Positions 25,000 to 33,546 of a stretch of 56,362 bases of DNA are shown here, in pieces. A model generated the notes under the pieces. That model was not told where the DNA came from and made no database searches. It saw only the letters and a list, made by a program, of their open reading frames with translations. A program made the position numbers and the translations under genes. How positions within the stretch are numbered: position 1 is the stretch's first letter; every line of letters begins with the position of its first letter. The DNA is from an uncultured Clostridia bacterium (GTDB lineage Bacteria; Bacillota; Clostridia; TANB77; CAG-508): positions 1-56,362 of the forward strand of contig CAKPIG010000006.1 of assembly GCA_934162255.1 (NCBI GenBank). Direction: 5' to 3'.

Positions 25000-25770
25000 T
25001 TGATTAGTTTTATAGTTAATGCAATTAAAATAATATTTTTATTAGGTTTTTTAATATTTATTCATGAAGGTGGACATTTTATAGTTGCAAAATTGTGTAA
25101 AGTAAAAGTAAAAGAATTTGCAATAGGATTTGGAAAAGTAATTTGGGAGAAACAAGGAAAAGAAACAAAATATACAATAAGACTAATTCCTTTGGGAGGA
25201 TTTAATGATTTAGAAGGAGAAGATGAAGAATCAAATGATGTAAAATCTTTTTCAAATGCAAGTATGTGGAAAAGACTTGCAATAGTTTTTGCAGGAGCAG
25301 CCGTAAATATAATATTTGGATTGTTAATATATTTCATAATTGTTTCAACAGTTGGTCTTGAATTTACAGATTCTACAAAAGACACATTTTTGAATAGAAT
25401 TTATTATGGAGCAATACAAACAGGAGAATTTATAGTAGCAATATGTGGAAGCTTAAAAACTCTATTTACAGGTGGAATTGCAGCAGATCAAATGATGGGA
25501 ATTGTTGGAATATCAGAAATTGTAGTAAAAACTACAGGAGTTTTGAATTATATATATTTACTTGCAATGATTTCAATATCTTTGGGAATAACAAATTTAC
25601 TCCCAATACCTTCATTAGATGGTGGAAAAATAATTATACTTCTAATAGAAGCAATTAGAGGCAAGCCAATAAAGCCTGAAACAGAGGAGAAGATTCAACT
25701 AATAGGAATGTCATTAATAATAGGAATTTTTATATTAGTAACATATAATGATATAATTAAAATATTTTAA
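25000..25770 (+). CDS. rseP: RseP-like M50 site-2 metalloprotease lacking a PDZ domain
   Basis: 256 residues from TTG, preceded by AAGGAGAG. Zinc motif His22-Glu23-x2-His26 (IHEGGHFIVAKL) in the first helix and the third ligand Asp207 (PSLDGGK) in a later helix, so it should be an active intramembrane protease. Typical RseP/RasP proteins are 340-450 residues with one or two PDZ domains between the catalytic helices. Here only about 60 residues with further hydrophobic character separate the second helix from the 'MMGIVGISEIV' stretch, and no PDZ is visible. The frame is intact, so this looks like a compact variant and not a broken gene. Probable role: cleavage of signal peptides or anti-sigma factors in the membrane. 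Last gene of the pyrH run. Confidence 0.9.
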   Translation: MISFIVNAIKIIFLLGFLIFIHEGGHFIVAKLCKVKVKEFAIGFGKVIWEKQGKETKYTIRLIPLGGFNDLEGEDEESNDVKSFSNASMWKRLAIVFAGAAVNIIFGLLIYFIIVSTVGLEFTDSTKDTFLNRIYYGAIQTGEFIVAICGSLKTLFTGGIAADQMMGIVGISEIVVKTTGVLNYIYLLAMISISLGITNLLPIPSLDGGKIIILLIEAIRGKPIKPETEEKIQLIGMSLIIGIFILVTYNDIIKIF

Positions 25771-25774
25771 AAAG

Positions 25775-25804
25775 AACCAATGTGTTAGTTCACATTGGTT
25801 TTTT
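25775..25804. terminator. bidirectional terminator after rseP
   Basis: AACCAATGTG (25775-25784) with CACATTGGTT (25791-25800), 6-nt loop, T-run on the plus side and TTCTTTTT on the minus side. The convergent prepilin-like gene ends within it. Confidence 0.8.
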
Positions 25805-26288
25805 CGAATTCATTTGTATAATAAGTATATCCGTCTACAGAAATACCTCTTAGATAGTAAATTTGATGACTTTGATCATTTATAATATAGATATCTGTAC
25901 CCATTGTAGAAGATGTTTTATCAATATAGTTATAAAAATCATTTCCATAATTTAAAGTAAGTCCATCAAAAGCATTTAAATCTATTATATTATAAACATC
26001 ACCATCATTTACATTTTTTTGAGAATCTGCAAAAGTAGTTGAAAAAATATAAGATGTATCTACATTAACATTATTATTTATTTTATAAACAGGTAAGCTA
26101 CCATATTTTGAATAATAAGAACTAACCATATCATCTAATAATTGGATATCATTTTGCATTTTTTTTAATTCTTGTAATCTCATACCATTAAGAGCACTTC
26201 CAACAAGAACACTAGATATAATCATTAAAATTAATACAGTAATTACTAAAGAAATTAGAGTAATACCATTTTCATTCTTCTTTTTCAT
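25785..26288 (-). CDS. type IV prepilin-like protein
   Basis: 167 residues with GAGAGG before the ATG. KKKNENG-ITLISLVITVLIL gives a class III signal (Gly8 then a hydrophobic helix to about residue 30), with Ser at mature position 5 where most pilins have Glu. The next 25 residues are amphipathic (LQELKKMQNDIQLLDDMVSSYYSK), as in pseudopilins, and the globular part is short and rich in Tyr, Asp and Asn. Prepilin peptidase and pilus-assembly genes are not in the window. The same ITLI(A/S)LV start occurs in the probable DGR target at 14662, so both may use the same export route. Confidence 0.75.
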   Translation of the reverse strand: MKKKNENGITLISLVITVLILMIISSVLVGSALNGMRLQELKKMQNDIQLLDDMVSSYYSKYGSLPVYKINNNVNVDTSYIFSTTFADSQKNVNDGDVYNIIDLNAFDGLTLNYGNDFYNYIDKTSSTMGTDIYIINDQSHQIYYLRGISVDGYTYYTNEFEKTNVN

Positions 26289-26314
26289 ATGTAAACCTCT
26301 CTATTTTTTGTTTA

Positions 26315-26343
26315 AGTATATCAATAAGTTTCAATAAAATCAA
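26315..26343 (-). promoter_or_regulatory. promoter of the prepilin-like gene
   Basis: Minus strand TTGATT (26338-26343), 17-bp spacer, TATACT (26315-26320), about 25 nt from the start codon. Confidence 0.6.
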
Positions 26344-26362
26344 GATATTATGCAAATAAGAT

Positions 26363-26390
26363 TGAAATTTTATGTTATTTGTAGTAAAAT
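26363..26390 (+). promoter_or_regulatory. aspS promoter
   Basis: TTGAAA (26363-26368), 16-bp spacer, TAAAAT (26385-26390). It lies within an upstream extension of the aspS frame and supports the start at 26417. Confidence 0.5.
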
Positions 26391-26416
26391 ATAGAAATGA
26401 AAAATGGAGGGAGAAA

Positions 26417-28168
26417 ATGTATAGGACACATAATTTAGGAGAACTAAGAATAACAAATGTAGGAGAAACTGTCGAGTTATCAGGATGGGTGCAAAAAATC
26501 CGTAACTTAGGTGGAATGATATTTATAGATTTAAGAGATCAGTTTGGTATAACACAAATTGTAATAAATGATGAAAAATTGCAAGAACAAGCAAAGGAAT
26601 TTACAACAGAAAGTTGTATCAACATAAGTGGAAAAGTTGTGGAAAGAAGTAGCAAAAATCCTAAAATGGCAACAGGTGAAATTGAGGTAGTTGCTGAAAG
26701 AGCAGAAATATTAGGAAAATGTAAAAATGTACTACCATTTGAAGTAAACACAGATCAAGAAATAAGAGAAGATTTAAGATTAGAATATAGATTTTTGGAT
26801 TTAAGAAATAAAAGACTACATGATATAATACTATTGCGTTCAAAGGTATTAAAAGCATTAAGAGATAGAATGGATGAATTAGGATTTGCAGAAATACAAA
26901 CACCAATATTAGCAAATTCTTCACCAGAAGGAGCAAGAGACTTTTTAGTACCAAGTAGATTACATCCAGGAGAATTTTATGCTTTACCACAAGCACCACA
27001 ACAATTCAAGCAATTATTGATGGTAGGTGGATTTGATAAATATTTTCAAATAGCACCATGCTTTAGAGATGAAGACCCACGTGCAGATAGAGCTCCAGGA
27101 GAATTTTATCAATTAGATTTTGAGATGAGCTTTGCAACACAAGAAGATGTATTTAATGTAATAGAAGATGTAGTTCCATATACATTTAAAAAATTCACAG
27201 ATTGGAAAGTTGATGAAGGACCATTTATAAGAATACCATATAAAGAAGCAATGGAAAAATACGGAATAGATAAACCAGATTTAAGAAACCCTTTAATCAT
27301 ACAAGATGTGACTCAAGTATTTGCTGAAAGTGAATTTAATGCATTTAAAGATAAAACAATAAAAGCAATAGTAGTGCCAAATGGAGCAGAACAAGGAAGA
27401 AAATTCTTTGATAAAATGACAGAATTTGCTACATCAGATGAAGTTGGAGCAAAAGGATTAGCTTGGACAAAATTTGAAAAAGATGGAACAGTTTCAGGTG
27501 GAATTGCAAAATTCATAACAGAAAAAATAAAAGAAGAATTAATATCTAAATACAATGTAAAATTAGGAGATAGCATTTTCTTTGTAGCTGATGAATTACA
27601 CTTAGCACAAAAAATAGCTGGACTAGTTAGAATAGAATTAGGAAAGAAATTAGATTTAATTGAAAAAGGAGTATATAAGTTCTGCTTTATAGTAGACTTC
27701 CCAATGTATGAACTATCTGATGAAGGAAAAATAGATTTCTGTCATAATCCATTTTCAATGCCACAAGGTGGATTAGAAGCATTAAATACAATGAATCCAC
27801 TAGATATATTAGCATATCAATATGATTTAGTATGTAATGGATATGAAATGGCATCAGGAGCTGTAAGAAATCATAACCCTGAAATAATGGTAAAAGCATT
27901 TGAAATTGCAGGATATGAAGAAGAAGAAATCAAAAATAGATTTGGTGCATTATATAATGCATTCCAGTATGGAACACCTCCACATGCAGGAGCTGCTCCA
28001 GGAGTAGATAGAATGATAATGCTGATAGCAGATTCAACAAATATAAGAGAAGTAATAGCATTCCCTAAAAATAAAAAAGCAAGAGATTTATTAATGAGAG
28101 CACCATCTGTTGTGACAAAACAACAATTAGATGATGTGCATATAGAGGTAAAAAATGAAGAAAAATAA
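26417..28168 (+). CDS. aspS: aspartyl-tRNA synthetase
   Basis: 583 residues from ATG 26417 after GGAGGGAG; an in-frame extension to 26372 has no ribosome binding site. Order: N-terminal OB-fold anticodon-binding domain (1-105), class II core with motif 2 'CFRDEDPRADRAPGEFYQLD', the bacterial GAD insertion (about 285-400), and motif 3 'GAAPGVDRMIML' near the C-terminus. The length and GAD domain mark the bacterial type. No T-box leader was seen. Confidence 0.97.
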   Translation: MYRTHNLGELRITNVGETVELSGWVQKIRNLGGMIFIDLRDQFGITQIVINDEKLQEQAKEFTTESCINISGKVVERSSKNPKMATGEIEVVAERAEILGKCKNVLPFEVNTDQEIREDLRLEYRFLDLRNKRLHDIILLRSKVLKALRDRMDELGFAEIQTPILANSSPEGARDFLVPSRLHPGEFYALPQAPQQFKQLLMVGGFDKYFQIAPCFRDEDPRADRAPGEFYQLDFEMSFATQEDVFNVIEDVVPYTFKKFTDWKVDEGPFIRIPYKEAMEKYGIDKPDLRNPLIIQDVTQVFAESEFNAFKDKTIKAIVVPNGAEQGRKFFDKMTEFATSDEVGAKGLAWTKFEKDGTVSGGIAKFITEKIKEELISKYNVKLGDSIFFVADELHLAQKIAGLVRIELGKKLDLIEKGVYKFCFIVDFPMYELSDEGKIDFCHNPFSMPQGGLEALNTMNPLDILAYQYDLVCNGYEMASGAVRNHNPEIMVKAFEIAGYEEEEIKNRFGALYNAFQYGTPPHAGAAPGVDRMIMLIADSTNIREVIAFPKNKKARDLLMRAPSVVTKQQLDDVHIEVKNEEK

Positions 28169-29612
28169 ATTAGAATTAATTGTATTTTTAAGTGGAGCTA
28201 TAGGAATGGGACTTGAACTGATTGCAGCGAGAGTCCTTTCTCCTTATGTAGGAAGCTCAAATGTTGTATGGACAAGTATAATTGGAATAATTCTAGTAAG
28301 TATGAGTTTTGGATATTATATTGGAGGAAAACTTGCAGATAAAAAAGCAGATTTAAATACATTAGCAAATATATTATTATTAGCAGCATTGGCAACAAGT
28401 TTTATTCCAATATTAGAAACAATAGTTGTAAAAAATTTAGCTGGAATGATAGATAACTTAATAATTGCAGCAATAATATGTGCAATAATAGTATTTTCAA
28501 TACCTAGTTTTATATTAGCAATGGTTTCTCCATTTGCAGTAAAAATAAAAAGCAATCAAGAAAAAGAAATAGGAACAGTTTCAGGAAGAATCTCATCAAT
28601 ATCAACAATAGGAAGCATAGTAGGAACCTTCTTAATGGGATTTGTACTAATTCCACGAATAGGTGTAAGTAATATAAATATAGGTGTAACATTATTAATA
28701 ATAATTATGTCACTAATAGCAAGAAATCAATATGAAAAAAGAGAAATATGGGTAACAATATTATTAATATGTATTATGGGAATAACATCAATAATAGGAA
28801 AATTCATATTTAAATTAAACAATCCAGATATATTGCTAGATACTGATTCACAATATAGTAGAATTTGGGTAAAGCAAATATCAACAAAGACAAATACATA
28901 CAAAACATTACAAGTTGATACAGGACTTGAATCATATATTGATAGTGATGGAAATATGGGAGCCGAATATTTAAAATATTATGATTTATTTGAATATTTT
29001 AATAAAGATGCAAACTCAACACTTTTAATAGGAGGAGCTGCATATACATATCCAATTCATTATTTACAAAAGTATCAAAATAAAAAAATTGATGTAGTTG
29101 AAATTGATAATAAGATGACACAAATTGCAGAAGATGAATTCGGATTAGATTCATCAAAACCTAATCTTTCAATATATGACCAAGATGGTAGAAGTTATCT
29201 AAATTATACAAATAAAAAATATGATGTAATATTATTAGATGCATTTAAAGGAGTGAATGCACCATTTGAACTAACAACATATGAAGCTCTTAACAATGCC
29301 AAAAATGCTTTGAATGAAAATGGAATAGTTTTAACAAATATAATATCATCATTAGAAGGAGAACAATCAGACTTTATAAAATATGAATATGCAACATATA
29401 GGACTGTTTTTGATGATGTGAAAGTATTTTCAGTAAGAGATAGAGAAAACATTGAACTTAGGCAAAATATAATTTTAGTAGGAATAAAAGGAAATCTAAA
29501 AATAGATGAAGGAAAATATTCAGAATATGAAAATTATTTGAATATGGAAATAAAAAATTTCGAAACAGATAAAAAAATTGTAACAGATGATTTTGCCCCA
29601 ATAGGCAACTAA
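28155..29612 (+). CDS. membrane-fused spermidine-synthase-like protein
   Basis: 485 residues; it starts inside aspS, overlapping it by 14 nt, with GAGG in the aspS 3' end, so it is translationally coupled. Residues 1-215 hold about seven membrane helices, with 'SGAIGMGLELIAARVLSPYVG' and 'GIILVSMSFGYYIGGKLAD' typical of the fused MFS/spermidine-synthase family. Residues 240-485 form a Rossmann-like aminopropyltransferase domain: LLIGGAAYTYP (about 288), the acidic DVVEIDNKM and DVILLDAFKG. Whether it transfers an aminopropyl group is not shown; many such fusions have no known substrate. No polyamine genes lie nearby. Confidence 0.85.
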   Translation: MKKNKLELIVFLSGAIGMGLELIAARVLSPYVGSSNVVWTSIIGIILVSMSFGYYIGGKLADKKADLNTLANILLLAALATSFIPILETIVVKNLAGMIDNLIIAAIICAIIVFSIPSFILAMVSPFAVKIKSNQEKEIGTVSGRISSISTIGSIVGTFLMGFVLIPRIGVSNINIGVTLLIIIMSLIARNQYEKREIWVTILLICIMGITSIIGKFIFKLNNPDILLDTDSQYSRIWVKQISTKTNTYKTLQVDTGLESYIDSDGNMGAEYLKYYDLFEYFNKDANSTLLIGGAAYTYPIHYLQKYQNKKIDVVEIDNKMTQIAEDEFGLDSSKPNLSIYDQDGRSYLNYTNKKYDVILLDAFKGVNAPFELTTYEALNNAKNALNENGIVLTNIISSLEGEQSDFIKYEYATYRTVFDDVKVFSVRDRENIELRQNIILVGIKGNLKIDEGKYSEYENYLNMEIKNFETDKKIVTDDFAPIGN

Positions 29613-29645
29613 AACTTTACAGTAAAAATTAGAGGAGGAATAGAA

Positions 29646-30695
29646 ATGCAAGAAAAAATTGAAGAAATCAAAAAGATGGCAGAAGAAAAAATCAAGCAAA
29701 TAGAAAATTCTCAAGAACTACAAGAATTAAAAGTGCAATTATTAGGAAAGAAAAGCGAACTATCAGGCTTGCTAAAAGGTTTAGGAGCACTTAGTGCAGA
29801 AGAAAGACCAAAAGTTGGGGCACTTGTAAATAAAGCAAGAGAAGGAATTGCAGAGAAGATTGCAATTGCAGAAGAAGCACTTAAAGAACAAGATTTACAA
29901 GAACAATTACAAAAAGAAACAATAGATATAACATTGCCAGGAACAAAAATAAAAAGAGGAAGTAAACATCCAGTAAACAGAGTAATAGAAGAAATAGAAG
30001 ACTTATTTGTTTCAATGGGATATGATGTTGTAGCAGGCCCAGAATTAGAAACAGACGAATTCTGTTTTGAAAGATTAAATTTACCAAAAGGCCATCCTGC
30101 AAGAGACATGCAAGATAGTTTTTATATAACAAATGAATATCTTTTAAGAACACAGACTTCAGCAGTTCAAGCAAGAACAATGCTTGCAAATGAAGAGAAA
30201 ACGCCAATAAGAATGATATGCGCAGGGAAAACATATAGAAGAGAAGATGATGCAACACATTCACATCAATTTGGCCAAGTAGAAGGTTTGGTAATAGATA
30301 AAAAAGAAAGAAAAGTATCACTTGCAGATTTAAAAGGAACACTTGAAGTATTTGTAAGAAAATTAATAGGAAAGAATTGCGAACTTAGATTTAGACCAAG
30401 TTACTTCCCATTTACAGAACCATCATATGAAGTTGATGTTAGCTGCTTTAAATGCGGAGGAAAAGGATGCAATCTATGTAAACAAACAGGTTGGATAGAA
30501 GTACTAGGGGCAGGAATAGTTCATCCACATGTATTAGAAATGAACGGATATGACCCAGAGCAATATGGTGGATTTGCTTTCGGAACAGGTCTTGAAAGAT
30601 TAGCAATGTTCAAATATTCTATACCAGATATGAGATATTTATATGCAAATGACATTAGATTTTTGAGTCAATTTGATAGAAAAGATGAAGAATAG
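29646..30695 (+). CDS. pheS: phenylalanyl-tRNA synthetase alpha subunit
   Basis: 349 residues with GAGGAGGAA upstream. A coiled N-terminal tRNA-binding arm (1-95) is followed by the class II core with 'MQDSFYI', 'GKTYRREDDATHSHQFGQVEG' and motif 3 'GFAFGTGLERLAM'. The Cys-rich CFKCGGKGCNLCKQTGW segment is normal for Firmicutes PheS. Pairs with PheT, encoded 11 nt downstream, as an alpha2-beta2 enzyme. Confidence 0.97.
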   Translation: MQEKIEEIKKMAEEKIKQIENSQELQELKVQLLGKKSELSGLLKGLGALSAEERPKVGALVNKAREGIAEKIAIAEEALKEQDLQEQLQKETIDITLPGTKIKRGSKHPVNRVIEEIEDLFVSMGYDVVAGPELETDEFCFERLNLPKGHPARDMQDSFYITNEYLLRTQTSAVQARTMLANEEKTPIRMICAGKTYRREDDATHSHQFGQVEGLVIDKKERKVSLADLKGTLEVFVRKLIGKNCELRFRPSYFPFTEPSYEVDVSCFKCGGKGCNLCKQTGWIEVLGAGIVHPHVLEMNGYDPEQYGGFAFGTGLERLAMFKYSIPDMRYLYANDIRFLSQFDRKDEE

Positions 30696-30706
30696 GAGGA
30701 ACAGAA

Positions 30707-33070
30707 ATGAAATTAAGTACGAACTTTGTAAAAGACTATGTAGACATAGATGTTGATGTAAAGACACTTGCTGAAGACATGACAAGAGTAGGAAATGAAT
30801 ATGACTCAGCAGAAAAATTAATAAATGCAACAAAAATAGTAATAGGAGAAATTATTGAATGTAAAGACCATCCTGATTCAGACCATTTACATTGCTGCAA
30901 AGTAAATATAGGAAAAGAAGTATTAAATATAGTATGTGGAGCACCTAATGCAAGAAAAGGATTAAAAGTAATAGTTGCTTTAGATGGAGCAGAACTTCCT
31001 GATAAAACAATAAAAAGAGGAATGATAAGAGGTCAAGAATCTAATGGAATGCTATGCTCAATAGCAGAATTAGGGTTAGAAAGTAAATTTTTAAAACCAG
31101 AAGATAAAGAAGGAATTGCAGAACTTGGAGAAGATGCCGTAATAGGAGAAGACCCTATAAAATATCTTGGATTAGATGATGAAGTAATTGATTTTGAATT
31201 AACAGCAAATAGAGGAGATTTATTAAGCATATTAGGAATGGCATATGAAATTGGAGCTATCTATGACAAAAATGTAAAAAATATAGATATTAGCCATAAT
31301 GAAGCAGGAGAAGATATAAATAAAAGTTTTAAAACAGAAGTAAAAACAGAAAACTGTTCAAAACTATTAGTAAGAAAAGTAGAAAATGTAACAATAAAAG
31401 AAAGTCCGGAATTTATAAAAAATAGATTAATTGCTTCAGGAATAAGACCAATAAATAATGTTGTTGATATCAGCAATTATGTAATGTTAGAATTAGGCCA
31501 ACCACTACATTTCTATGATGCAGATAGACTTGGAAATACATTAGTTGTAAGAATGGCAGAAGAAGGAGAAAAACTAACAACACTTGATAATATTGAAAGA
31601 ACATTAACATCTGAAGACATAGTTATTGCAGATAGTACTCATGGAGTAGGACTTGCAGGAGTTATGGGAGGCCTTGAAACAGAGGTTGAAGAAGATACAA
31701 AAAATATCATAATAGAATCAGCAATATTTGATTCAGTAAAAGTAAGAAAAACATCTAAAAAAATAGTAAGAAGTGAAGCAAGCAATAGATTTGAAAAAGG
31801 ATTAGATCCAGAAAGAACAACAATGGCAATAGAAAGAGCTTGTAAACTATTAGAAGAATATGCAGATGGAACAGTTGTAACAGGAACTGTAGAATATGAT
31901 AAGACAAATAATAAAGAAAAAGAAATAGAAATATCATATCAAAATATAAATAATGTATTAGGAACAACAATTTCAAAAGAAGATATACTAGATGTATATA
32001 GAAGACTAGGATTTGAATGTAAAGAAAATGGAGAGAGTGTTATAGTAAAAGTTCCTACAAGAAGACTAGATATATCAATAAAAGAAGATTTGATAGAAGA
32101 AGTAAGCCGTATATATGGTGTAGACAATATTCAAGGAAAATTACCAATAGTTCAAATGAGAAAAGGAAGCTATGATAAAACACAAAGAGAAATAAGAAAT
32201 AAAATGATAGCACTTGGATTAAATGAAACACTATCATATATTTTGATAAATGATAAAGATGTAAAAAAATATACATTAGATGAGTTTGAAGAACTAAAAT
32301 TGCTAGACCCTATTACAGAAGAAAGAAATACATTAAGATATAGCATGATACCATCACTATATAAAATATATGAGTACAATACAGCAAGAAATCAAAAAGA
32401 TATATCAATATTTGAAATAGGAAAAGGTTTCTATAAAAAAGGTAAAATATATGGAGAAGATACTAAACTATGTGCATTAATGACAGGTAAATATTACCTA
32501 GAATTAAATAACACAAGAGAAGTAGATTTCTATACAATAAAAGGTGTTACAGAAGAATTACTTGACTATCTTGGATATGCAGGAAGATATAGCTTTACAA
32601 AAGCTGAAATGCCACAAGAACTACATCCAGGGCAAAGTGCATATATAAATGTAAATGGAACAAATGTAGGAATAATAGGAAAAATACATCCTAAAATAAC
32701 ATCTTCAGATGTATTTGTAATGGAAATTAATTTAGATGAGTTATTTAAAAAGAAAGTTGGAAAAATGAAGTATAAAGAAATTTCAAAATTCCCAAGTATT
32801 CAAAAAGATATTGCATTACTAGTAAATAAAGACATAGATTCAAAAGAAATTGAAAAAGTTATAAAATCAGCAGGAGGAAGCATGCTTACAAATATAGAAG
32901 TATTTGATGTTTACACAGGAAAGGGAATATTAGATGATAAAAAATCAATTGCATATTCATTAACATTCTCAGACATGAAAAAGACATTAACTGATGAAGA
33001 AATAAATGCAGTTATGAATAAAATAATAGAAGCGGCAGAAAAGAAATTAGGGGCAGAATTAAGAAAATAA
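30707..33070 (+). CDS. pheT: phenylalanyl-tRNA synthetase beta subunit
   Basis: 787 residues after GGAGGAACAG. It contains the N-terminal tRNA-binding/EMAP-like domain (about 40-150, 'DSDHLHCCKVNIG'), B3/B4 editing domain (about 205-385), B5 domain (about 400-470, 'VPTRRLDISIKEDLIEEVSRIYG'), a catalytic-like core, and the C-terminal ferredoxin-fold anticodon domain (about 695-787, 'KYKEISKFPSIQKDIALLV'). Full length. Confidence 0.97.
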   Translation: MKLSTNFVKDYVDIDVDVKTLAEDMTRVGNEYDSAEKLINATKIVIGEIIECKDHPDSDHLHCCKVNIGKEVLNIVCGAPNARKGLKVIVALDGAELPDKTIKRGMIRGQESNGMLCSIAELGLESKFLKPEDKEGIAELGEDAVIGEDPIKYLGLDDEVIDFELTANRGDLLSILGMAYEIGAIYDKNVKNIDISHNEAGEDINKSFKTEVKTENCSKLLVRKVENVTIKESPEFIKNRLIASGIRPINNVVDISNYVMLELGQPLHFYDADRLGNTLVVRMAEEGEKLTTLDNIERTLTSEDIVIADSTHGVGLAGVMGGLETEVEEDTKNIIIESAIFDSVKVRKTSKKIVRSEASNRFEKGLDPERTTMAIERACKLLEEYADGTVVTGTVEYDKTNNKEKEIEISYQNINNVLGTTISKEDILDVYRRLGFECKENGESVIVKVPTRRLDISIKEDLIEEVSRIYGVDNIQGKLPIVQMRKGSYDKTQREIRNKMIALGLNETLSYILINDKDVKKYTLDEFEELKLLDPITEERNTLRYSMIPSLYKIYEYNTARNQKDISIFEIGKGFYKKGKIYGEDTKLCALMTGKYYLELNNTREVDFYTIKGVTEELLDYLGYAGRYSFTKAEMPQELHPGQSAYINVNGTNVGIIGKIHPKITSSDVFVMEINLDELFKKKVGKMKYKEISKFPSIQKDIALLVNKDIDSKEIEKVIKSAGGSMLTNIEVFDVYTGKGILDDKKSIAYSLTFSDMKKTLTDEEINAVMNKIIEAAEKKLGAELRK

Positions 33071-33112
33071 ACATAAAAATTTGCAAAAATCCTATAAAAT
33101 AAGCAAAAAGCC

Positions 33113-33141
33113 TTGACAAAACAGTAAAAATGGTGTAAAGT
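33113..33141 (+). promoter_or_regulatory. promoter of the ylxM-ffh-rpsP operon
   Basis: Perfect TTGACA (33113-33118), 17-bp spacer, TAAAGT (33136-33141; 4 of 6). Confidence 0.5.
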
Positions 33142-33176
33142 ATATTAGCATTACACTTAAGAAAGAAGGTAGTAGT

Positions 33177-33524
33177 ATGGAAAAGAAAGTTGAAATAAGT
33201 ATGCTATGGCAGATTTATGGAAAAATGCTTACAGAAAAACAATACGAATACATTGACTATTACTACAACCAAGACTTATCTTTATCAGAAATTGCGGAAA
33301 ATGACAATATAACAAGACAAGCAGTAAGAGATATCATCAAAAAGGGGGAAAGAAAACTTTTCGAATTTGAAGAAAAGCTATTGTTTATGAAAAGGACAAT
33401 TAATCAAGAAAAGCAAATACAAAATATATTATTACAACTAAACAAGATACAAAAAGATTCATCAGACAAAGTTGTAACAAATATATTAGAAGAAGTAAGA
33501 AAAGAATTGAATTGTTTGGTATAA
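33177..33524 (+). CDS. ylxM: YlxM/UPF0122 helix-turn-helix protein
   Basis: 115 residues with GAAGGTAGTAGT before ATG. A sigma-70 region 4-like HTH fills residues 18-60 ('LTEKQYEYIDYYYNQDLSLS', then 'DNITRQAVRDIIKKGERKL'), followed by a helical tail. Its place directly before ffh is conserved across Firmicutes, where it is thought to modulate the signal recognition particle. Confidence 0.92.
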   Translation: MEKKVEISMLWQIYGKMLTEKQYEYIDYYYNQDLSLSEIAENDNITRQAVRDIIKKGERKLFEFEEKLLFMKRTINQEKQIQNILLQLNKIQKDSSDKVVTNILEEVRKELNCLV

Positions 33525-33546
33525 ACAAAAGAAATAGGAGGAAAAC

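Noticed and set aside
25443..25658. 71-residue plus-strand frame inside rseP
   Set aside because: Out-of-frame shadow with skewed Asn/Trp/Arg content; rseP itself is intact and motif-complete.
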